Positions 1 through 4,659 of a DNA stretch of 5,418 nucleotides are shown one piece after another. The notes under the pieces are model-generated. The model made no database searches, was not told the DNA's origin, and worked only from the letters and a program-made list of their open reading frames with translations. The DNA comes from Thermoplasmata archaeon (GTDB taxonomy: Archaea > Thermoplasmatota > Thermoplasmata > SG8-5 > JAGLSY01), in contig JAGLSY010000296.1 in the NCBI GenBank assembly GCA_023135545.1, positions 1 to 5,418 of the forward strand, read 5' to 3'. How positions within the stretch are numbered: the first letter of the stretch is position 1; each line of letters begins with the position of its first letter. The translations under genes and the position numbers were made by a program.

Positions 1-68
1 CCCAGGGCCAGCATGGCCAGGATAATGCCGAGCACGATTATGGGGAGGATCAAATCAGATACTTCCAT
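1..68 (-). CDS. N-terminus of a membrane protein, probably the ABC permease partner (cut by window edge)
   Basis: Only 22 codons are visible before the window edge. The protein starts MEVSDLILPIIVLGIILAML: a short acidic N-terminus followed at once by a hydrophobic stretch (about residues 6-22) that looks like a first transmembrane helix. The ATG at 66-68 is preceded by GGGGTGA (74-80), five bases upstream, a good archaeal Shine-Dalgarno site. The gene starts 16 bases after the stop of the ABC ATPase, so the two are almost certainly cotranscribed. A MacB/LolD-type ATPase is usually followed by its FtsX/MacB-type permease, so that is the inferred role. The visible residues show only that it is a membrane protein. 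The start is well supported; the function is inferred from context. Confidence 0.7.
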   Translation of the reverse strand, partial: MEVSDLILPIIVLGIILAMLAL

Positions 69-84
69 TATATTCACCCCAAAC

Positions 85-777
85 TCATTTGTTAATTTCC
101 TCTTTCACGAACCGGCCGCTTCTCATGTATAGGATTTTATCGGCCCTTTTCCCGATCTCGAGGTTGTGAGTTACTATGACAAATGTGGCCTGTGTCTCAT
201 CGCGGAGCCTGGCAACCAGATCCATGATGCCGTTTGCGGTCTCATCATCCAAATCCCCTGTAAGCTCATCACCCCAGATGATGGCCGGTTTGGCGATCAA
301 TGCACGGGCTATGGTGGTCCTCTGCCTCTCGCCGCCGCTCAATGCTCCGGGCTTGCTGTCCATCACCTTTTCCAGGCCGACGGTCTTCATTATCTCGATT
401 GCCGTCTCTCTAGCCTCCTTGGCCGGGGTTCCGGATACCAGCAGCGGCATCTCGACGTTCTCGACCGCGCTGAGAACAGGTAAAAGATTGTAAAATTGGA
501 ATATGAAGCCCATGCGCTTGGCCCTGTGCTCCGTCTTGTCGTTATCAGACATCTCGGCCAGGTTCTTGCCTTCTATTATCACGGTGCCTTCTGTCAGCTC
601 GTCAAGTCCCGAAAGGCAGTTGAGCATGGTGGTCTTGCCGCAGCCAGACGGTCCCATTATGGCTATCATATCGCCTTTGTTCACCGTGAAATCCACGCCC
701 CTGAGAGCCTTGACCTCAACGGTGCCGGTCTTGTATGTCTTGTGCATGTCTGTTGCTTCTACCATTATCTCAGTCAT
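85..777 (-). CDS. ABC transporter ATP-binding protein, MacB/LolD/FtsE type
   Basis: This 230-residue cytosolic ATPase powers an ABC transporter or mechanotransmission complex. Visible motifs are Walker A GPSGCGKTT (42-50), Q-loop Q94 in FIFQFYNLLP, signature LSGGE (146-150), Walker B AIIWGDE (165-171, Mg-binding D170 and catalytic E171), D-loop GDLD (174-177) and switch H204 in VTHN. Length and motif spacing match the LolD/MacB/FtsE subfamily, which works with a four-helix permease and often moves lipoproteins, peptides or drugs out of the membrane rather than importing solutes. The residue after the catalytic E is L where the subfamily normally has P (ELTG instead of EPTG). The ATG at 775-777 lies inside the end of the AbrB-type gene (8-base overlap), with GGAGG nine bases upstream, so translation is probably coupled. 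The substrate cannot be told from the sequence. Confidence 0.95.
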   Translation of the reverse strand: MTEIMVEATDMHKTYKTGTVEVKALRGVDFTVNKGDMIAIMGPSGCGKTTMLNCLSGLDELTEGTVIIEGKNLAEMSDNDKTEHRAKRMGFIFQFYNLLPVLSAVENVEMPLLVSGTPAKEARETAIEIMKTVGLEKVMDSKPGALSGGERQRTTIARALIAKPAIIWGDELTGDLDDETANGIMDLVARLRDETQATFVIVTHNLEIGKRADKILYMRSGRFVKEEINK

Positions 778-1033
778 CTTTTTCAGCCTCCCTTTTTAGA
801 TTCATAAAGAATTCGGGAACCTCTCCCTTCATCATGTTTTCAACGACCTTGCTGACCACCTCGGCCTTCACAAGAACAAAGCCCCAGGCACCCATTCTTT
901 CTCCTGCCAGTACCAGGAACTTGTCACCGGGGTTTATATCGTATTTCTTTCTGACTTCTGCCGGAATGACCATTTGGCCTTTCTCGCCTATAACCGTGCT
1001 GCCCATGTAATCCGGGCCTTCATGTTGGAACAT
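770..1033 (-). CDS. AbrB/SpoVT-type swapped-hairpin DNA-binding protein
   Basis: An 87-residue protein. Residues 11-42 are a textbook SpoVT/AbrB domain: GSTVIGEKGQMVIPAEVRKK, then the YDINPGDKFLVL segment. These proteins form a domain-swapped dimer that binds DNA; many are transcription regulators or antitoxin-like repressors. The C-terminal half (43-87) contains VLVKAEVVSKVVENMMKG and a charged tail, and may serve in dimerization or ligand sensing. The ATG at 1031-1033 is preceded by GGTGAGG three bases upstream; Met10 is a weaker alternative. It is the first gene of an operon with the ABC ATPase, which it overlaps by eight bases, and the membrane protein. Autoregulation of the operon is therefore likely but is an inference. 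No toxin gene lies beside it, so an antitoxin role is less likely. Confidence 0.93.
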   Translation of the reverse strand: MFQHEGPDYMGSTVIGEKGQMVIPAEVRKKYDINPGDKFLVLAGERMGAWGFVLVKAEVVSKVVENMMKGEVPEFFMNLKREAEKDD

Positions 1034-1068
1034 TTTTCCTCACCTTGGAGGGGTGAATAAAATTGATG

Positions 1069-1076
1069 TATTTAAG
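1069..1076 (-). promoter_or_regulatory. Archaeal TATA box of the AbrB-ABC operon
   Basis: The minus strand reads CTTAAATA here, close to the archaeal TATA consensus. Its centre is about 39 bases before the ATG at 1033. Transcription starting about 25 bases downstream, near 1047, would leave a 14-base leader that still includes the GGTGAGG ribosome site. The geometry fits well, but the site rests on sequence likeness alone. Confidence 0.5.
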
Positions 1077-1299
1077 GATTATCCCACTTTTCCTACATTT
1101 CTCACATCTCTTACAAAAGAAGTACATGGCCCCAGGGAGGAGCCAGGGTACATCTATGGAGCTAGTATTAATAGATTTAGTTTATTGCAAATTGACCGAG
1201 AACACTCTGTCTTTTAAGTCAGAGATTGAATCAAACATTGAGTTGGGGTATGCCTGGATTCATGTTTGCTCTTGTAATCGCGTACAGATGCAGAGTAAA

Positions 1300-1312
1300 T
1301 GCGCAATTAGAA
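1300..1312 (+). repeat. Intergenic repeat motif, copy 1
   Basis: TGCGCAATTAGAA. Its exact reverse complement lies at 1400-1412, so the two copies form a perfect 13-bp inverted pair enclosing 87 bases. The last 11 bases plus one following A recur at 1430-1441. Confidence 0.75.
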
Positions 1313-1369
1313 ATCGGTCTGCAATAACAGGAACACCGCCGTATGGCCATCAATATATCTTCAAATGGA

Positions 1370-1390
1370 CGCAGAGCTTGAACCTCTGCG
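1370..1390 (+). other. Perfect 7-bp hairpin inside the inverted repeat
   Basis: CGCAGAG (1370-1376) pairs exactly with CTCTGCG (1384-1390) around a seven-base loop, CTTGAAC. It lies within the segment closed by the 13-bp inverted repeat. Two weaker stems lie in the same segment: CGGT/ACCG (1315-1318 with 1335-1338, holding an inner CTG/CAG) and CCAT/ATGG (1347-1350 with 1365-1368). No run of T follows, so it does not look like a terminator. Confidence 0.5.
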
Positions 1391-1399
1391 AGTTTGGAC

Positions 1400-1412
1400 T
1401 TCTAATTGCGCA
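1400..1412 (-). repeat. Intergenic repeat motif, copy 2 (inverted)
   Basis: TTCTAATTGCGCA on the plus strand, the exact reverse complement of the copy at 1300-1312. Together they could act as terminal inverted repeats of a 113-base element, as a closing RNA stem, or as a pair of protein-binding sites. Confidence 0.75.
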
Positions 1413-1429
1413 ATCCCTTAGCATTTAAA

Positions 1430-1441
1430 CGCAATTAGAAA
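1430..1441 (+). repeat. Intergenic repeat motif, copy 3
   Basis: CGCAATTAGAAA, identical to 1302-1313 and in the same orientation as copy 1. It starts 18 bases after copy 2 ends. Its presence outside the inverted pair argues that the motif is a repeated binding site or part of a dispersed repeat, and not just one RNA stem. Confidence 0.7.
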
Positions 1442-1510
1442 AGCTAATACGAAAATATGCGTGTTACAACAGAGTATTTGCTTCAATGGCTTTTGGGATG
1501 TAAACTTCCA

Positions 1511-1547
1511 GAACAGAATAATAACGCCAGGTCATTTATGGCCTGGC
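1511..1547 (-). terminator. Hairpin terminator of the M3 peptidase gene
   Basis: Four bases past the peptidase stop codon, GCCAGG (1542-1547 read on the minus strand) pairs with CCTGGC (1526-1531) around a ten-base loop. The minus strand then continues GTTATTATTCTGTTC, a T-rich tail (1525-1511). Archaeal termination depends mainly on T-rich tracts, so hairpin plus T-rich tail directly after the stop is good though not decisive evidence. Confidence 0.55.
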
Positions 1548-1550
1548 AGT

Positions 1551-3245
1551 TTACAATCCTATTTGCTTCATTATCTTGTTGGTCATATCCTCCAATACTT
1601 CCGGGTTCTTGAGTATGAACTTGACCCCGGCGGCATCGAACAATTCCGGAAGGCCAACCGTGCTTCCCAGGCTTAGGGCATTCTTGTAATCCTTCACCGC
1701 CCCGTCATAATCCTCCAGGGAGCGCAGGAAGACCTGAAGCGCGCCTATCTGGGCAATTCCGTATTCGATGTAATAAAGCGGCACCTCGTATACATGAAGA
1801 TACTGCCATCCAATATTCCCTTCCTTCTCCAGGCCAGTATAGTCTATTGAGGGCCTGTACTTGGCAGTCAGCATGGACCAGTACTCCGCCCTTTTCTCGG
1901 GGTCTGCACCGTCGGGGCTGGTATATACCCAGGTCTGGAACTCGTCCAGGCTGGCCATGAAGGGCATGAATATCAGCGTGTTCTCCAGCTGTTTTATTCC
2001 TATTCTTGCCCTATCTTCGGCATTGTAAACGATGTCCAGATAGGGCCGTGCCAGCAGTTCCAGCGACATGGAAGCCACCTCGGCAAACTCCAGCGGAACT
2101 TCCCTGGCTTGTTTGAGATGATGGCGCGAGAGGAAACCGTGCATCGCATGGCCGCCCTCGTGGATCAGCGTATCAAAATCCCGGGTCGTCCCCACGAAGT
2201 TACTGAATATGATAGAAATTCGCTCCTCCTCAAAGGTCATCATGTATGCCCCGGGAGCCTTGCCAGGCCTGTTTTCCAGGTCCAGGTATCCCTTGGAATC
2301 CATGAGCTTGAAGGCATCGGAGAATTGAGGGTCCACAGAGCCCATGACCTTGGCAACCTTGTCCTTCAGGTCGTCTATGTTGTCGTATATCTTGGGCGGG
2401 TTCATCTTGTCCGGGTCGGTCTGGGAATCCCAAGGCCTGAAGGTGTCCAGTCCCAGTTTCTGCCTGCGCCTTTCGATGATTTTGTCGACGGCCGGCACCA
2501 CAAACTCCTTTATGGCATCCCTGAAAGCCTTGACATCGTTTTTGTCATAGCTCAGCCTGCGGTAGTCCTTGAACTTGTAATCAATAAAATCCGGCATGCT
2601 AGCATTATCCGCAATGGTCTTGCGGTTGGGCAGTATCCTGCCAAAGAGGTCATTGAGCTTGTCGTAGTCATCCATGTGCATGTCCATCATGGCCCTCCAG
2701 GCCCTCTCCCTCAGATCCCGGTCCGGTGATTCCAGGTAGGGGCGCAACTGTTGTGGGGTTTTCTTCTCCCCATCGAACTCCGTTTCCCACGAGCCTGATA
2801 TCTTCTGGTACTCCTTTCTCATAAGCATGTCGTTGCTGATAAGGGGTAGATTCTCCTCCCTGAACAGCTCCACGTCCCACTGCGAGTTCATCCTCGCTAT
2901 ATTGAAATCTTCCGGAACCCAGTCATCTGGAAAGGAAAGGAATGTCTGCTTCGCCTTCTCGTCAAGCTCCTCTACCAGGGGCACGACCTCTTGGACCAGC
3001 CGGTTGAATTCCTTCTCTATCTCCTCATTTTTTATATCCCTGGTCATGTTGAAGTAGGCCCTGTCCTGGATTTCAGAAGTGGCCGAGCAAATCTCCGACC
3101 ACGCTTCCATCCACTTCCATGCATCTTCCTTTGAATTGACGGCAACCCCTTCCAGCTTCTCGTACGCGGCCTTGATGGTCTCCGTGTCGCCCATGTTGTC
3201 ATCTAGCTCAAGAAATTGTCTCGGATACTGCTTGTAAATGTCCAT
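1551..3245 (-). CDS. pepF: M3 family metallopeptidase, oligoendopeptidase F type
   Basis: A 564-residue zinc peptidase that cuts short peptides, probably in the cytosol because no signal peptide is seen. The active site is HEGGHAMH (362-369): zinc ligands H362 and H366, catalytic E363. The third ligand is probably E389 in FAEVAS, matching the conserved glutamate that follows HExxH in M3 enzymes. HVYEVPLYYIEYGIAQIGAL (484-503) has the His/Tyr pattern of the M3 substrate-binding segment. An all-helical N-terminal region (about 1-190) precedes the catalytic part, and the length is normal for the family. I start at the ATG 3243-3245 (MDIYKQYPRQFL) because GGAGAGG lies four bases upstream. A further 37 in-frame codons reach 3356, but they lack a ribosome site and cover a TATA box and an inverted repeat. 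The gene has its own promoter and terminator. The symbol reflects family likeness; the substrate range is not known. Confidence 0.95.
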   Translation of the reverse strand: MDIYKQYPRQFLELDDNMGDTETIKAAYEKLEGVAVNSKEDAWKWMEAWSEICSATSEIQDRAYFNMTRDIKNEEIEKEFNRLVQEVVPLVEELDEKAKQTFLSFPDDWVPEDFNIARMNSQWDVELFREENLPLISNDMLMRKEYQKISGSWETEFDGEKKTPQQLRPYLESPDRDLRERAWRAMMDMHMDDYDKLNDLFGRILPNRKTIADNASMPDFIDYKFKDYRRLSYDKNDVKAFRDAIKEFVVPAVDKIIERRRQKLGLDTFRPWDSQTDPDKMNPPKIYDNIDDLKDKVAKVMGSVDPQFSDAFKLMDSKGYLDLENRPGKAPGAYMMTFEEERISIIFSNFVGTTRDFDTLIHEGGHAMHGFLSRHHLKQAREVPLEFAEVASMSLELLARPYLDIVYNAEDRARIGIKQLENTLIFMPFMASLDEFQTWVYTSPDGADPEKRAEYWSMLTAKYRPSIDYTGLEKEGNIGWQYLHVYEVPLYYIEYGIAQIGALQVFLRSLEDYDGAVKDYKNALSLGSTVGLPELFDAAGVKFILKNPEVLEDMTNKIMKQIGL

Positions 3246-3261
3246 TGTACCTCTCCTTGCA

Positions 3262-3299
3262 GAGGGCAAATACATAATGATTGATATTGGTTTGCCCTC
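3262..3299. promoter_or_regulatory. Perfect 9-bp inverted repeat in the peptidase leader (candidate operator or leader hairpin)
   Basis: GAGGGCAAA (3262-3270) and TTTGCCCTC (3291-3299) are exact reverse complements separated by 20 bases. They lie between the TATA box (3310-3317) and the peptidase start (3245), across the predicted transcript start near 3288. The arms are 29 bases apart repeat to repeat, close to three helical turns, which suits a dimeric repressor. Part of it could also form a hairpin in the leader RNA if transcription begins further upstream. Confidence 0.5.
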
Positions 3300-3309
3300 C
3301 ATGTTGGTG

Positions 3310-3317
3310 TATAAAAA
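3310..3317 (-). promoter_or_regulatory. Archaeal TATA box of the peptidase gene
   Basis: The minus strand reads TTTTTATA here, within GGTTTTTATACACC, a good match to archaeal TATA boxes. Transcription would start near 3288, giving a leader of about 43 bases that includes the GGAGAGG ribosome site. Confidence 0.5.
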
Positions 3318-3438
3318 CCAGGGCTTCGAGATATGATTCATTGCATTAGTACCCACTCAAGTTTCAACTTAATCCAACCATGATATCACTATCTGCCTTT
3401 ATCAATTCCCTGCTGGCATAGACGATCATATCTGATAT

Positions 3439-3448
3439 TCAATATTGA
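3439..3448. promoter_or_regulatory. 10-bp palindrome in the divergent promoter region
   Basis: TCAATATTGA is a perfect palindrome between the divergent peptidase and zinc-ribbon genes. It sits about 20 bases upstream of the zinc-ribbon TATA box. It could be a small operator, but AT-rich palindromes of this size arise often by chance. Confidence 0.25.
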
Positions 3449-3464
3449 TAAGCGAATGGTATCG

Positions 3465-3473
3465 GATATAAAG
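3465..3473 (+). promoter_or_regulatory. Archaeal TATA box of the small zinc-ribbon gene
   Basis: GATATAAAG matches the archaeal TATA pattern well. Its centre is about 32 bases before the ATG at 3501, so transcription would start near 3495 and leave only a few leader bases. That fits a near-leaderless transcript and supports 3501 over the upstream ATG at 3456. Confidence 0.45.
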
Positions 3474-3500
3474 CCCGAGAGATTTGTTCCATCGAATAAT

Positions 3501-3662
3501 ATGAAAGAAAAACATGAGAAAACAATGTTCAGTGCCCTGTCCCGAAGAGGCGACTGGGTGGAATGCCTGAAATGCCACGCGCTGATGTACAACACCATGG
3601 ATGTATGCTGGTCCTGTAAAATAGGCCTAACTAAAAAGAACACGATACCAGTGCCGTTATGA
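3501..3662 (+). CDS. Small zinc-ribbon protein of unknown function
   Basis: A 53-residue protein, basic at the N-terminus (MKEKHEKTMFSALSRRGDWV), with two cysteine pairs: C22-x2-C25 (VECLKCHALM) and C36-x2-C39 (DVCWSCKIG). The CxxC-x10-CxxC spacing is that of a small zinc ribbon, used to bind nucleic acid or protein partners. An upstream in-frame ATG at 3456 would give 68 residues, but neither start has a Shine-Dalgarno site, and only 3501 has a TATA box at near-leaderless distance. It is divergent from the peptidase gene. Its TGA overlaps the stop of the convergent glycosyltransferase, so both genes end within six shared bases. I do not recognise the family. The paired CxxC motifs favour a real gene over the longer open frame on the opposite strand. 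Confidence 0.6.
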   Translation: MKEKHEKTMFSALSRRGDWVECLKCHALMYNTMDVCWSCKIGLTKKNTIPVPL

Positions 3663-4337
3663 ATCATCTCTCCACTGGCCCTTGATGCGTTTGTATTCCT
3701 TCGTGGTCCTGTATATCCACTTCAGCTTGTTGCGTTTTCCCTTGTGGTTGCGCACCGAGGTAATCACCTTGATATCATGGCACAGAACGGCCTTGGCTTT
3801 GTGATGGTCGCGGATGCGAACACTCAGTTCGATATCCTCCATATAGGAAAATGTATTGAAACCTCCTGTTTCGAGGAAGAATTCCCTCCGATAGGAAGAA
3901 TTGCCGCCGAAGAGCATAGCATATCTGGACCTGCGGGTGCGCCAGTTGAAAATCCTGAATGACATTTTATTTCTGAAATCATCCTCCATTGGCCAGAGCA
4001 ATCCCCCGGCAGCCACAACCTCTGAATCCCCCCTGTAAACAGCCATGAAGGAGCTTATCCAGTCCTTTGGAGCAATGGTGTCGGCATCAATGAAGAGGAT
4101 GATGTCCCCAACGGCCTCCCCGGCACCGTGATTCCGGGCATTCCAGACACCCCCCTCTTCCAGGTCTATTACCTTATCTGCCAGCCTGCCAGCCACCTTG
4201 ATGGTATCGTCGGTGCTGGCATTGACCACCACGATGATCTCATACTGGCCGTCAAAATCCTGCTCTTTCAGGGACTGGAGAGTTCTGGTTATTCTCTTCT
4301 CCTCGTTCCTGGCCGGAATAATGATACTGCAGTCCAT
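3657..4337 (-). CDS. Family 2 glycosyltransferase (GT-A fold)
   Basis: A 226-residue enzyme that transfers a sugar from a nucleotide-activated donor to an unknown acceptor. It opens MDCSIIIPARNEEKRI, the usual first strand and loop of GT2 enzymes, followed by EIIVVVNASTDDT (about 33-45). The metal- and donor-binding DxD is D84-A-D86 in LFIDADT. The ED motif in SYMEDIELSVR (E167, D168) supplies the likely catalytic base. No transmembrane helix follows the catalytic domain, so the protein is probably cytosolic or loosely bound to the membrane through its basic C-terminal tail (KGKRNKLKW onward). The longest frame begins with TTG at 4349. I prefer the ATG at 4337 because it lies about 29 bases after a TATA-like site and begins exactly at the conserved domain. 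The neighbouring surface protein has N-glycosylation sequons, but a functional link is only a guess. Confidence 0.92.
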   Translation of the reverse strand: MDCSIIIPARNEEKRITRTLQSLKEQDFDGQYEIIVVVNASTDDTIKVAGRLADKVIDLEEGGVWNARNHGAGEAVGDIILFIDADTIAPKDWISSFMAVYRGDSEVVAAGGLLWPMEDDFRNKMSFRIFNWRTRRSRYAMLFGGNSSYRREFFLETGGFNTFSYMEDIELSVRIRDHHKAKAVLCHDIKVITSVRNHKGKRNKLKWIYRTTKEYKRIKGQWRDDS

Positions 4338-4361
4338 TGTCAAGACCAAAGGCCAGCATCC

Positions 4362-4370
4362 CTAAAATAA
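4362..4370 (-). promoter_or_regulatory. TATA-like box of the glycosyltransferase gene
   Basis: The minus strand reads TTATTTTAG, centred about 29 bases before the ATG at 4337. Transcription would begin within a few bases of the start codon, giving a near-leaderless message. This agrees with the lack of a ribosome site before the ATG. The match to the consensus is moderate. Confidence 0.4.
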
Positions 4371-4458
4371 GTTAGGAGGTATGTGGGTTGATGCATTGAA
4401 ACTTCGGTAGCTGGCGCTGTCTATACCCTCCTTCCTCCCCCGCCACACTGTGAATTGT

Positions 4459-4526
4459 TGGGACCCATGCTAACTGGCACTGGGACCCATGTTGGCTGGT
4501 TATTGGGACCCCTACTAGCACATTGG
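4459..4526 (+). repeat. Three degenerate tandem repeats with TGGGACCC core
   Basis: TGGGACCC occurs at 4459, 4481 and 4504, spaced 22 and 23 bases. The first two units share TGGGACCCATG and a later CTGG; the third has diverged to TGGGACCCCTACTAGC. The inner GGGACCC is itself a near-perfect palindrome. Repeats of about two helical turns suggest arrayed protein-binding sites. Tandem sites like this occur at the ends of some insertion sequences such as the IS21 family, so a solo transposon end is one reading; an operator array is another. No transposase fragment is visible in the window. Confidence 0.6.
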
Positions 4527-4578
4527 ATAGTTAAATCTGACACAAGCAACTCAAAAAAGTCAATGAACTGGCAAAACA

Positions 4579-4618
4579 AATAGTAAAAGGGGGAAAGGCG
4601 GCCGTGGGCATGGCCGCC
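4579..4618 (-). terminator. Hairpin terminator of the surface-protein gene
   Basis: On the minus strand GGCGGCC (4618-4612) pairs exactly with GGCCGCC (4603-4597) around an eight-base loop. It is followed by TTTCCCCCTTTTACTATTTG, a pyrimidine- and T-rich tail. It lies about 40 bases past the stop of the gene at 4660, as expected for a 3' end. Confidence 0.6.
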
Positions 4619-4659
4619 CTTCATTGGAAATTTTTCTCACTTCTTAATCATCATAGATA

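Larger units (their letters stand above)
1077..1525. other. Gene-free, AT-richer intergenic region
   Basis: About 450 bases between the operon promoter and the peptidase terminator hold no convincing gene on either strand. One long open frame on the plus strand (1063-1428) has no ribosome site and an unordered composition with no recognisable domain, so I do not call it. What the region does hold is a 12-13 bp motif present three times (1300, 1400 inverted, 1430), a perfect 7-bp hairpin at 1370-1390 and a weaker CAAACAT/ATGTTTG pair (1232-1238 and 1262-1268). It could be a decayed mobile or genic remnant, or hold a small RNA or a regulatory region. Confidence 0.6.

Noticed and set aside
1370..1390. 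Hairpin with a seven-base loop resembling an anticodon arm (would read UGA, serine)
   Set aside because: The stem is 7 bp instead of 5, no T-arm signature (GTTCRA) lies downstream, and no acceptor stem can be formed around it.
1063..1428. 121-codon plus-strand open frame in the large intergenic region
   Set aside because: It has no ribosome site, no recognisable motif and an irregular composition, and it runs over the intergenic repeats. An open frame of this length is expected occasionally by chance in AT-richer DNA.
2109..2729. 206-codon plus-strand open frame opposite the peptidase
   Set aside because: It lies wholly antisense to a well-conserved M3 peptidase and has no domain features; it is a shadow of the codon use on the other strand.
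3389..3667. 92-codon minus-strand frame overlapping the zinc-ribbon gene
   Set aside because: It overlaps the paired-CxxC gene and the glycosyltransferase end and has no motif. The plus-strand reading has a coherent zinc-ribbon pattern and a promoter.
4374..4410. AGGAGGT followed directly by ATG and a nine-codon frame (a possible leader peptide)
   Set aside because: The ribosome site touches the ATG with no spacer, the frame is only nine codons, and the downstream gene is on the other strand.
4459..4526. TGGGACCC array as a CRISPR
   Set aside because: The conserved core is only 8-11 bases with gaps of about 14 bases, and the gaps are themselves partly similar. CRISPR repeats and spacers are much longer and spacers are unrelated.
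4421..4624. 67-codon minus-strand frame across the TGGGACCC repeats
   Set aside because: Its sequence is created by the repeats (repeated GPNN-like segments) and by the terminator hairpin; there is no ribosome site.
4648..4654. ATGATGA on the minus strand as a C box of a C/D guide RNA
   Set aside because: No matching D box (CTGA) or C'/D' pair lies at a suitable distance, and the site is just the tail after a stop codon.
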